Positions 33,303-42,471 of a stretch of 64,000 nucleotides of DNA are shown one piece after another. The stretch spans positions 62,001 to 126,000 of the forward strand of contig NZ_JARESE010000050.1 of assembly GCF_029076845.1 (NCBI RefSeq). The letters run 5' to 3'. The DNA is from Novosphingobium album (ex Liu et al. 2023) (lineage in GTDB: Bacteria > Pseudomonadota > Alphaproteobacteria > Sphingomonadales > Sphingomonadaceae). Positions within the stretch are counted from its first letter, which is position 1, and every line of letters starts with the position of its first letter. The notes under the pieces were generated by a model. It was not told where the DNA came from and made no database searches. It worked only from the letters and a program-made list of their open reading frames with translations. Position numbers and translations under genes: made by a program.

Positions 33303-34292
33303 ATGGATACCATGCACGCCATGCAGCTCGATGCGCCGGGTACGCCGCTGCACCTGGTGGAACGGCCGCTGCCCGTACCGGGGCCGGACCAGGTGCGCAT
33401 CGCGATCGCCGCTTGCGGGCTGTGCCGCACCGACCTGCATGTCGCCGATGGTGATATCCACGGCCAGTTGCCGATCGTGCCGGGGCACGAGATCGTCGGC
33501 CGGATCGAGGCGGCCGGCGCCAATGTCTCGGGCTTCGGGGTGGGCCAGCGCGTGGGCGTGCCGTGGCTGGGTCACACTTGCGGCCACTGCGCCTATTGCA
33601 CCAGCGGGCGCGAGAACCTGTGCGACGCGCCGCTGTTCACCGGCTTCACCCGCGATGGCGGCTTTGCCACGCATTGCCTGGCCGATGCCCGTTATTGCTT
33701 CGCGATCCCCGATGTGTTCGACGATGTCCACGCCGCGCCGCTGCTGTGCGCCGGGCTGATCGGCTATCGGTCCTACCGCATGGCTGGCGATGCGCCGGTG
33801 CTGGGGCTCTATGGCTTCGGCGCGGCGGCGCATATCCTGGCGCAGATCGCGGTGTGGCAGGGGCGCAAGGTCTTCGCTTTCACGCGCGAGGGCGACAGCG
33901 CCGGGCAGGCTTTCGCGCGTGACCTGGGCTGTGCCTGGGCGGGCGCCTCGTCCGCAATGCCGCCCGAGCCGATGGACGCGGCGATCCTGTTCGCGCCGGT
34001 GGGCGCGCTGGTGCCGCTGGCGCTGAAAGCGGTGAAGAAGGGCGGGCGCGTGGTCTGCGCGGGCATCCACATGTCGGACATCCCCGGCTTCCCCTATGCC
34101 GACTTGTGGGAAGAGCGCGCGATCCTTTCGGTCGCGAACCTGACGCGGGCCGATGGCACCGAGTTCCTGGAACTGGCGGCGCAAGTGCCGGTGCGCACGC
34201 ATGTCACGCCGATGCCGCTGGCCAGCGCCAACGCCGCGCTGGACCGGCTGCGCGGCGGCGAGGTGGAAGGCGCGATCGTGCTGGTTCCGTAG
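33303..34292 (+). CDS. Zinc-dependent alcohol dehydrogenase (AdhA-like)
   Basis: A 329-residue MDR-type dehydrogenase. The catalytic zinc site is in CGLCRTDLH and PGHEIVG, and the structural zinc site has four Cys in THCGHCAYC-like form (HTCGHCAYCTSGRENLC). The cofactor-binding domain has GLYGFGAAAHI rather than the usual GIGGLG. It resembles the AdhA/adh_fam_2 group that oxidises primary alcohols. The ATG at 33303 follows GAAAGGA. The substrate is unknown. No regulator is next to it; the giant protein gene follows after about 120 nt. Confidence 0.9.
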   Translation: MDTMHAMQLDAPGTPLHLVERPLPVPGPDQVRIAIAACGLCRTDLHVADGDIHGQLPIVPGHEIVGRIEAAGANVSGFGVGQRVGVPWLGHTCGHCAYCTSGRENLCDAPLFTGFTRDGGFATHCLADARYCFAIPDVFDDVHAAPLLCAGLIGYRSYRMAGDAPVLGLYGFGAAAHILAQIAVWQGRKVFAFTREGDSAGQAFARDLGCAWAGASSAMPPEPMDAAILFAPVGALVPLALKAVKKGGRVVCAGIHMSDIPGFPYADLWEERAILSVANLTRADGTEFLELAAQVPVRTHVTPMPLASANAALDRLRGGEVEGAIVLVP

Positions 34293-34409
34293 AGTCCCGG
34301 ATACCCGTGCGAATGGGATCAAAACAGCGTTGACTCCGGGGCAAAACAGGTTCGATCTACCCGGCGCGATCAAGAGATGGGCAGCTCTGTCGCGCACTGG
34401 GGGAACATC

Positions 34410-37400
34410 ATGATCATTCGGCTGAATCAGTTTTCGTCGGGTCTCGAACCGACTACGGAAAACGGCACGATTTCTTCGCTGACCACGACCACTTCGGCGA
34501 TTGTCTCTTCGGGCGTGGCCACGAAGGGGCTGACCGCCGATGTGATCGACGCGGTGAGCAACGGCAAGCTGCAGTTCGGCCTGGCCGGGATCTTCCTGGA
34601 ATCGCAGATCGCGGTCGCGGGGCTCGATGGGCAGGCGCGTGCCGGCGCGCTGGCCGATTTCGTCAGCGCCAACAGCATCGCGCCGGTCCGCAACGGCTAT
34701 GTGACGATCGATGTCGCGGCGGCGAACGGCGATGGCAGCACGATCCTTGACGATCTTATGGCGATCGGTCTGGTCAAGGGCTCTGCCTTCGGCGCGCTCG
34801 CCAGCGGCCTGCTGCCGCTCGACGCGATCGACGATCTGGCCGCGCTGGCCACGATCAAGTTCGCGCGCCCGTCCTATGCGGTGCTCGATACCGGCGCGGT
34901 GGCCGGGCAGGACGATCTGGCGATCGACGCGCCCGCCGCGCGATCGACGTTCGGCGTCGATGGCACGGGCATCACGGTCGGCGTCCTTTCGGACAGCTTC
35001 GACACGCGCACCACCACTTCGATCCATTATGCGGAGGACGTGGCATCGGGCGATCTGCCCGCCGGCATCAACGTGCTGTCCGACTATGCCAACGGAACCG
35101 ACGAGGGCCGCGGCATGGCCCAGCTCATCTATGACATCGCGCCGGGCGTCGAGATGGCCTTCCACACCGCCTTCGCCGGCGAGGCGGACTTCGCGCAAGG
35201 CATCATCGACCTGCGCAACGCGGGCTCCGACATCATCGTCGACGATGTGCGCTATTTCTTCGAGCCGATGTTCCAGGATGGCGTGATCGCCCAGGCCGTC
35301 GATACCGTCGTCGCCGATGGCGCGATGTATTTTTCCTCGGCCGGCAACTACGCCGCGCGGTCCTACGAAAGCGAATTCCGCAATTCGGGCACGACCTTCA
35401 CTTCCGGCGGCGTGACTTACGCACTGCACGATTTCGATCCGGGCGTCGGGGTCGACACCGCGCAGCGCATCACCCAGTCGGGCGCGGTCAGCTATATCCT
35501 GCAGTGGGACGATCCGTTCTTCTCGGTATCCGGCGGCACCGGCGCGCGATCGGACATGGTCTTCATTTTCCGGGATACGGGCGGCGGCATCATTTCGGTG
35601 ATCGACAGCAGCACGCTGGGCGATGATCCGATCGAATTCGAACAGCTCAGCGGCAGCGGCGCGCTCGACGTCTCGATCGGCTTCAGGACCGGGCTGCCGG
35701 GCAATGTCGAGCCGCACCTGATCAAGTACGTGACCCTCGGCGGCAGCCAGACTTTCAGCGAATTCAATACCGCCAGCGGCACCAGCTTCGGCCATTCCAA
35801 CACGGCCGGGGCCAATGCCGTCGCGGCGGCGGACTGGTACGATACTCCGGCCTATGGCCAGACGCCGCCTTTCGCGGAGAACTTCACGTCGAAAGGCGGC
35901 GTGCCGATCCTGTTCGATACCGACGGCAACCGCTATATCTCGCCGCAGCAGCGCGGGGTCGATTTCACCGCGCCCGATGGCAGCAACACCACCTTCTTCG
36001 GCACCGACGTCGACTATGACGCCGATACCTTCCCCAATTTCTACGGCACTTCGGCGGCGGCGCCCAACGCGGCGGCGCTGGCGGCGCTGATGATGGACTA
36101 TGTGCCCGGTGCCTCGGGCGCGCGGATCGAGCAGGCGCTCAGGGATTCGGCGCTCGATATCCTGAGCACCTGGGGCGGCACGCTCACTGGCGCGGGTTTC
36201 GACCTGACGACCGGCGCGGGGCTGATCCAGGCGACGGCCGCGCTGAACGCGCTGGCCAACGATGCCGGCGTCTCGCTGACGGTGACGCGCCAGACCGTCT
36301 TCATCGATGCCGATAATGACGGGGGCGTCGATAGCGGCGAACAGCTCCATACCGTCACGCGCATCGTCAACAACGGGCTGGCGGACGCGGCCAATGTCAC
36401 GTTGTCCGATCCGATGAACGGCGCGACGATCGACATGGGGTCGGTGGAAATCACCCCGATCGCGATCGACGATACCAAGGCCGGCAGTGGCCCCATCGTG
36501 CTGACTTTCGCCGAGCTGCTGGCCAACGACATCGACCCCGACGGGGCCGAGGCCAACCTGACGATCGCATCGGTGCTCCATGCCGAGCATGGCACGGTAT
36601 CGTTCGATGCCGGCACCCAGACCGTCACGTTCACGCCTACGATCGGCTACTCCGGCCCGGCGAGCTTCGAATATACCATCGTCGATGAGGACGGGCACGC
36701 CAATGTCGCGGGCTACAACGGGGTGGTCCACATCACCGTCGGCGTTCCCGACGCGGCGCCGGGCACCGATGCGCCCGGCGTCGTGACCGATGCCAACCCC
36801 GCCGTCACCGCGACGATCGGCGCGCTGGCCGCCGGCAAGGCGGTGGAAGTCTACTACAGCTCGACCGTCGGCTTCGCCAACGAGGTGATCGTCAATCCCG
36901 CCCCGTCCAGCGCGGTGGCCAACCATGACGGCGGCAGCGCCACCAGCAATGTCGAGACGCTGACGGTCCAGGCGGTCGATACGCTTTCGCTGGGCAACCT
37001 GATCTTCCGCGACGCGAATGCCAATGGCGTGTTCGATGGCGGCGACAGCGGCATCGACGGCGTGACCCTGTCGCTCTTCGCCGATGCCGACAACAACGGC
37101 ACGGCCGATGGCGCGGCGATCGCCACGACCACCACGGCCGGGGGCGGCGCCTACCTGTTCCAGAACCTGGCGCCGGGCAATTACATCGTCAGCGTCGATG
37201 CGGGCAATTTCACTGGCGGCAATGCGCTCGCCGGCCTCATCGCCACGACCAACGCCGGAGATCCCGACAACAACATCAACAACGACAGCAATGGCGCGGC
37301 CGGGCCGGGCGGAACGATCGTTTCGGGAAGCGTGACGCTTTCCTACGGCGCCGAACCCACGGGTGACGGCGACAGCGATGCCGACACCAACCTCGCCGTG

Positions 37401-40400
37401 GACATCGGCTTCGGCGCGCCGAACCAGCCGCCGGTCAACACGCTGCCGGCCACCTTCAACGGCAGCGAGGACACGCCGCTTGTCCTCACCGGCATCTCGA
37501 TCGCCGATCCCGACGCGGGCAGCGGGGCGATCGAGGTCAACTTCGTGATCGATCCGGGCAGCGGCACGCTCACGCTCGCGACCGATGTCGCTGGCGGCGT
37601 CACCAGCGGCCAGATCGTGGGCAACGCTTCCGGCGCGATCGTCGTGACCGCGACAGTCGCCCAGATCAACGCGACCCTTGCCGCCGCCAACGGCCTGACG
37701 CTCACGCCGGCGGCCGATTTCCACGGCGACATCGCTTTCGGCATGGACACGGCCGATGGCGGCAATACCGGCCTGGGCGGCGAAAAGACCGATGTCGACA
37801 CGGCGGTGATCACCATTTCCGCGGTGAACGACGCGCCGGTCATCACGTCCGACGGCAGCGGCGATACCGCCGCGATCAATGTCAGCGAAGGCGCGACGCC
37901 GGTCACGACCGTCGTCGCGGCCGACGTGGACGCGGACCCGATCACTTATTCGATCGCGGGCGGCGCGGACCAGGCCAGGTTCACCATCGACGGCACCACC
38001 GGCGCGCTCGGCTTCCTGGTCGCGCCCGATTTCGGCGCGCCGACCGATGCGGGGGCGAACAACGTCTATGACGTGATCGTGCGTGCCAGCGACGGCACGC
38101 TGCATGACGATCAGGCGATCGCGGTCACGGTGCTGGATGCCGGCGGCAATATCCCTCCGGTTGCCGTCGCCGATGCCTATTCGGTCAACGAGGACAACAC
38201 GCTCACCGTCGCGCTGGCAAGCGGCGTGCTGGCCAACGATACCGACGCGGATCTCGATCCGCTCACCGCCGTGCTGGTGTCGGGCGCCGCGCATGGCACG
38301 CTCACGCTCAATGCCGATGGCAGCTTCACCTATGCGCCGAACGCCGATTTCCACGGAGAGGACACGTTCACCTATAAGGCGAACGACGGCACGGTGAACG
38401 GCAATACCGCCACGGTCACGATCACGGTCGCCTCGATCAACGATGCGCCGGTGATCACCTCGGGCGGTGGTGGCGCCACGGCCGCGGTCGACGTCGACGA
38501 GAATGCCACCGCCGTCGCCACCGTGGCCGCGAGCGATGTCGATCTCGATACGCTGACCTACAGCATTGCCGGCGGCGCCGACGCGGCGAAGTTCACCATC
38601 AACGCGGCGACCGGCGCGCTGAGCTTCCTGGCCGCGCCCGATTTCGAGGATCCGGGCGATGCCGGAGCCGACAACGTCTATGACGTGATCGTGCGCGCCA
38701 GCGATGGCACGCTGTTCGACATGCAGGAGATCGCCGTTACCGTGCTCGATCTCAACGAACTCCCGGTCGCGCTGGACGACGACTATTCGGTGAGCGAGGA
38801 CGGCAACCTGACGGTGCCCGTCGCCGGCGTGCTGGCCAACGACAGCGATGACGATGCCGATCCGCTCACCGCGATCCTCGTCACCGATGTCGCGCACGGC
38901 ACGCTCGTGCTCAATGCCGACGGCAGCTTCACTTATGCGCCGGACGCCGATTTCTCGGGCGAGGACAGCTTCACCTACAAGGTGAACGACGGCACCGGCG
39001 ACGGGAATATCGCGACCGTCACGATCACGGTCGATCCGGTCAACGATGCGCCGGTCATCACCTCCGACGGCGGTGGCGCCACCGCGACGGTGGATGTCGC
39101 GGAGAACACCGCGTTCGTCACCACGGTGGTGGCGACCGATGTCGACTTGCCGCCGGTGCTGACTGTCGCGCCGTCCCCCGCGATCGCGACCGGCGGCAAG
39201 GCGGGCGGCGTGGTGATGGACGCCGATCCTTCCGGGATCACCTATTCCATCAACGGCGGCGCGGATGCAGCGAAGTTCACGATCGACGGAACGACCGGCG
39301 CGCTCAGCTTCATCGCGACGCCCGACTTCGAGAACCCGGACGATAGCGGCGGCGACAATGTCTATGACGTGACCGTGCGCGCCAGCGACGGCTCCCTGTT
39401 CGACGAGCAGGCGCTGGCCGTAACCGTGACCGCAGCGAACGACGCGCCGGTGGTGACGATCGGCGCCACGGCGATCCTGTGGGATCAGCTCGAACCCGGA
39501 ACGACCGATTCCTACTCGGTCTCGGCCTTCGTGGCGGGAGAGAATTTCACGCTGGCGGCCGCCACGACGCTCGATTTTTTCGAAGCGCTGCTCGAAGACA
39601 ACGACCTTGTGCCAAACGACAGCTTCGATGGCTTCAGCGGCACGTTCGGCTGGGCGATCTATGCTGCCGACAGCGGGACCGGGGCTCCGGGCGCCCTGCT
39701 CTTCTCGGGCAGCGACGCCAGCCCCGTGCTGGCCGATACCGGCCTGCTGAGCCTGTACGGAACCGACGTGTTCGACGCGAAGATCTCGCTGGGCGGCGTC
39801 TCGCTGGAAGCCGGTGACTACTGGATCATGCTCCATGAGGGCGCCTGGCTCTCGCCCGGCGATAATACGCCGATCTTCTGGATCTCGTCGGGGAATGATC
39901 CCGATCCCGATTTCCCCCACGCTTTTGCGGAGGACCCGACCAATCCATCCTATGATGCCACCGATGGCCCCCTGGCCTTCCTGCTTGGCAACAACACCAG
40001 CGATCTGGTCGCCACCGAGCAGGTGCTGCTGAACCTGGCCGGCGCGATCAGGGTGAGCGATCAGGACGCGGGCGGCGGCGAGATCGAGGTCACGCTGGCC
40101 GTCGATTACGGCGTGCTCAATGTCGCTCCCGGGACGACCGGCGTCACCCTGGCGGGCAGCGGCAGCGACAGTGTCACGCTCACCGGCACGCTGGCCCAGA
40201 TCCAGGCGCTGCTGGACGGAACGCTGGGCGCGACGATCACCTATCTGGCCCATACCGATGATCCGCCCGCCAGCGCGAGCCTGACCGCCACGGTGGACGA
40301 TCAGGGCAATACCGGCCCCGGCGGCGCGATGACTGATACGGCCGTCGCCACGATCCAGATCGAGGCGATCAACGATACGCCGGCGATCACGTCCAACGGT

Positions 40401-42368
40401 GGCGGCGCCACCGCAGCGATCAACGTCAACGAGAACGTCGCGGCCGTGACCACGGTGGTTGCCGCCGATCCCGATGGCGACACGCTGACTTATGCGATCG
40501 TCGGCGGGGACGACCAGGCGAAGTTCACGATCAATGCCGCCACCGGCGCGCTGCGTTTCGTTTCGGCGCCGAACTTCGAAAGCCCGACCGATGTGGGCGC
40601 AAACAATGTCTATGACGTGATCGTGCGCGCCAGCGACGGCACGCTGTATGACGACCAGGCGATCGCCGTCACGGTCAAGGACGTGAACGAGAACGCCGCG
40701 CCGATCGTGGCACAGCCCATCGCCGACCAGTCCTCGCCCGAGGACGGGTTCTGGAGCTTCACGCTGCCGGCCGGCACGTTCAGCGATCCCAACGGCGATT
40801 CCCTGACGCTGAGCGCCACCCTGGCGAACGGCAGCCCGCTGCCTTCCTGGCTGACGTTCAATCCGGCGACCCGCAACTTCTCCGGCACGCCGCCGCTGGA
40901 CTTCAACGGCACGATCGACCTGAAAGTGGTGGCCAGCGACGGATCGCTGAGCACCAGCGACGTCTTCACGCTCACCATCACGCCGGTGTTCGATCCGCCG
41001 CCGAACAGCCCGCCGCAGGCCAACGACGATACCGCGCTTACCATCCAGAACACTACGCTGGCGCTCAGTGCGGTGCAACTGCTGGCGAACGACCAGGATT
41101 TCGATGGCGATCCGCTGACGATCGCCGCCGTCTTCGGCGCCAGCCACGGCTCGGTCAGCCTTTCGGGCAGCACGGTCGTGTTCACGCCCGAAGCCGGGTT
41201 CACCGGCACCGCCAGCTTCTCCTACCGGGTGAGCGATCCTTTCGGCGCGGATGACACCGCGACCGTCACCGTCTTCGTCACCCAGCCGCCGAACCATCGT
41301 CCGGTGGTCTCACCGGCGGTGGAAGGGCAGACCACTTTTGCCGATACGCCCACCGCCATCCAGGTGCACGCCAGCGATCCCGATGGCGATCCGCTGACTT
41401 ACGCGCCCAATAACCCGGCGCACGGCTCGATCACCGCCAATGGCGCGGGCGCCTTCGTCTACACGCCCGATGATGGCTACCTCGGCACCGATACCGTCGT
41501 TGTCACAGTGCAGGACGGCAAGGGCGGCAGCACGGTCTATCAGGCGACGATCCTGGTCATGAGCCTGGATACGCCCGAGGAATTCCGCCTGATCGCCACC
41601 GATGGCTGGGCGGGCGAGATCGGCGGCAACGGCACGGTCTTCGGCACCGAGGGCTTCCAGGACATCACCGTGCTGGACGTGGCCGGCCATCTCGGCTTCG
41701 ATCCCTCGTTCAACGCGGGCAACGACATCGTCCGCCTGCATGGCGACGCGGCGGACTGGGACATCGTCCGCTTCGGATCGAGCGCGGTGCTGTCGGACGG
41801 CGATACCGTGGTCACGCTGCCGGTCGGCGTCACCGGCCTGCCGGTGGTGTTCGACGATGGCGTGCGCTCGTTGGTGTTCGATACCGAAAGCGGCACCATG
41901 GCCATCGGCGACCAGAGCTTCGGCGCCGTGCTGGTGCCGATCACGGCCGATCCCGACGGCACGCTCCTGCCCGGTTCGCCCGATGACGCCGCGATCGCGC
42001 GCGTGCGCATGGCCGAGGATGGCGAAGTCCACGCGGGCGGCGCGATCGACCTGTTCGGCACGGCCGACGGCGCGGAAACGGTGCACCTGACGTTCGGTTC
42101 GGTCAGCCTCGATCCCTCGTTCAACCAGGGCGGCGATACGCTGGTCGTCGCGGGAGACGCCGGCGACTTCACCGCCGTGGTCGAAGGGTCGAACGTCATC
42201 CTGGCCGGCAACGGCTATGACATCGCGCTTCCCGTCGGGCCCGAGGGCATGGACCTGGCCTTCGACGACGGCACGCTCGAGGTGATCTACGATACGGTGC
42301 TCGAACATGTCCTGATCGGCGATCAGGTGATCGATGCCACCATCACTCCACTGGGCGCCATCGCCTGA
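34410..42368 (+). CDS. Giant subtilase-like protein with cadherin/VCBS-like modules
   Basis: A protein of 2,652 residues. After about 170 residues without a family comes a subtilase (S8) fold: first motif ITVGVLSDSFDTRT (Asp195), then GTDEGRGMAQLIYDIAPG where Glu232 is found instead of His, an oxyanion Asn in SSAGNYA (313), and Ser548 in YGTSAAAPN. There is an SdrD-B-like, calcium-type domain near 860-1000 (IFRDANANGVFDGGDSGIDG). Long-repeat modules follow: four cadherin-like units (NDAPVITS...YDVIVRASDGTL) and two VCBS-like units (LNADGSFTYAP). The end carries two copies of a module with DPSFN.G.D...GDA.D. The N-terminus has no signal peptide. The ATG at 34410 follows GGGGGAAC; the ATG at 34377 is less favoured. 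Confidence 0.85.
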   Translation: MIIRLNQFSSGLEPTTENGTISSLTTTTSAIVSSGVATKGLTADVIDAVSNGKLQFGLAGIFLESQIAVAGLDGQARAGALADFVSANSIAPVRNGYVTIDVAAANGDGSTILDDLMAIGLVKGSAFGALASGLLPLDAIDDLAALATIKFARPSYAVLDTGAVAGQDDLAIDAPAARSTFGVDGTGITVGVLSDSFDTRTTTSIHYAEDVASGDLPAGINVLSDYANGTDEGRGMAQLIYDIAPGVEMAFHTAFAGEADFAQGIIDLRNAGSDIIVDDVRYFFEPMFQDGVIAQAVDTVVADGAMYFSSAGNYAARSYESEFRNSGTTFTSGGVTYALHDFDPGVGVDTAQRITQSGAVSYILQWDDPFFSVSGGTGARSDMVFIFRDTGGGIISVIDSSTLGDDPIEFEQLSGSGALDVSIGFRTGLPGNVEPHLIKYVTLGGSQTFSEFNTASGTSFGHSNTAGANAVAAADWYDTPAYGQTPPFAENFTSKGGVPILFDTDGNRYISPQQRGVDFTAPDGSNTTFFGTDVDYDADTFPNFYGTSAAAPNAAALAALMMDYVPGASGARIEQALRDSALDILSTWGGTLTGAGFDLTTGAGLIQATAALNALANDAGVSLTVTRQTVFIDADNDGGVDSGEQLHTVTRIVNNGLADAANVTLSDPMNGATIDMGSVEITPIAIDDTKAGSGPIVLTFAELLANDIDPDGAEANLTIASVLHAEHGTVSFDAGTQTVTFTPTIGYSGPASFEYTIVDEDGHANVAGYNGVVHITVGVPDAAPGTDAPGVVTDANPAVTATIGALAAGKAVEVYYSSTVGFANEVIVNPAPSSAVANHDGGSATSNVETLTVQAVDTLSLGNLIFRDANANGVFDGGDSGIDGVTLSLFADADNNGTADGAAIATTTTAGGGAYLFQNLAPGNYIVSVDAGNFTGGNALAGLIATTNAGDPDNNINNDSNGAAGPGGTIVSGSVTLSYGAEPTGDGDSDADTNLAVDIGFGAPNQPPVNTLPATFNGSEDTPLVLTGISIADPDAGSGAIEVNFVIDPGSGTLTLATDVAGGVTSGQIVGNASGAIVVTATVAQINATLAAANGLTLTPAADFHGDIAFGMDTADGGNTGLGGEKTDVDTAVITISAVNDAPVITSDGSGDTAAINVSEGATPVTTVVAADVDADPITYSIAGGADQARFTIDGTTGALGFLVAPDFGAPTDAGANNVYDVIVRASDGTLHDDQAIAVTVLDAGGNIPPVAVADAYSVNEDNTLTVALASGVLANDTDADLDPLTAVLVSGAAHGTLTLNADGSFTYAPNADFHGEDTFTYKANDGTVNGNTATVTITVASINDAPVITSGGGGATAAVDVDENATAVATVAASDVDLDTLTYSIAGGADAAKFTINAATGALSFLAAPDFEDPGDAGADNVYDVIVRASDGTLFDMQEIAVTVLDLNELPVALDDDYSVSEDGNLTVPVAGVLANDSDDDADPLTAILVTDVAHGTLVLNADGSFTYAPDADFSGEDSFTYKVNDGTGDGNIATVTITVDPVNDAPVITSDGGGATATVDVAENTAFVTTVVATDVDLPPVLTVAPSPAIATGGKAGGVVMDADPSGITYSINGGADAAKFTIDGTTGALSFIATPDFENPDDSGGDNVYDVTVRASDGSLFDEQALAVTVTAANDAPVVTIGATAILWDQLEPGTTDSYSVSAFVAGENFTLAAATTLDFFEALLEDNDLVPNDSFDGFSGTFGWAIYAADSGTGAPGALLFSGSDASPVLADTGLLSLYGTDVFDAKISLGGVSLEAGDYWIMLHEGAWLSPGDNTPIFWISSGNDPDPDFPHAFAEDPTNPSYDATDGPLAFLLGNNTSDLVATEQVLLNLAGAIRVSDQDAGGGEIEVTLAVDYGVLNVAPGTTGVTLAGSGSDSVTLTGTLAQIQALLDGTLGATITYLAHTDDPPASASLTATVDDQGNTGPGGAMTDTAVATIQIEAINDTPAITSNGGGATAAINVNENVAAVTTVVAADPDGDTLTYAIVGGDDQAKFTINAATGALRFVSAPNFESPTDVGANNVYDVIVRASDGTLYDDQAIAVTVKDVNENAAPIVAQPIADQSSPEDGFWSFTLPAGTFSDPNGDSLTLSATLANGSPLPSWLTFNPATRNFSGTPPLDFNGTIDLKVVASDGSLSTSDVFTLTITPVFDPPPNSPPQANDDTALTIQNTTLALSAVQLLANDQDFDGDPLTIAAVFGASHGSVSLSGSTVVFTPEAGFTGTASFSYRVSDPFGADDTATVTVFVTQPPNHRPVVSPAVEGQTTFADTPTAIQVHASDPDGDPLTYAPNNPAHGSITANGAGAFVYTPDDGYLGTDTVVVTVQDGKGGSTVYQATILVMSLDTPEEFRLIATDGWAGEIGGNGTVFGTEGFQDITVLDVAGHLGFDPSFNAGNDIVRLHGDAADWDIVRFGSSAVLSDGDTVVTLPVGVTGLPVVFDDGVRSLVFDTESGTMAIGDQSFGAVLVPITADPDGTLLPGSPDDAAIARVRMAEDGEVHAGGAIDLFGTADGAETVHLTFGSVSLDPSFNQGGDTLVVAGDAGDFTAVVEGSNVILAGNGYDIALPVGPEGMDLAFDDGTLEVIYDTVLEHVLIGDQVIDATITPLGAIA

Positions 42369-42375
42369 GCCGGTT

Positions 42376-42410
42376 CGCGAGGGGGTGCGGTTTGCGCCGC
42401 TCCCCTCGCG
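42376..42410 (+). terminator. Hairpin after the giant gene
   Basis: A 9-bp stem (CGCGAGGGG / CCCCTCGCG), extended by weaker pairing inside, lies 8 nt after the stop. The following sequence to 42471 is GC-rich with no T-run and contains a repeat-like GGCCGGGTGAGGGC stretch. Confidence 0.6.
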
Positions 42411-42471
42411 GGGTCGGAGAGATCTTCGGCGCGGCGAGCCAGGCCGGGTGAGGGCACGGCGCGCGCCGGGA

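Noticed and set aside
33231..41297. A minus-strand open frame of about 2,688 codons opposite the giant gene
   Set aside because: It is antisense to a gene with recognisable subtilase and repeat domains. The long open frame follows from GC-rich repeated coding sequence; its product is a run of basic and Asp/Ile-rich segments with no recognisable domain.
34410..42368. Interpreting the giant protein as an RTX toxin
   Set aside because: The glycine-rich GGxGxDxUx nonapeptide repeats are not present in numbers; the repeats are cadherin/VCBS-like.
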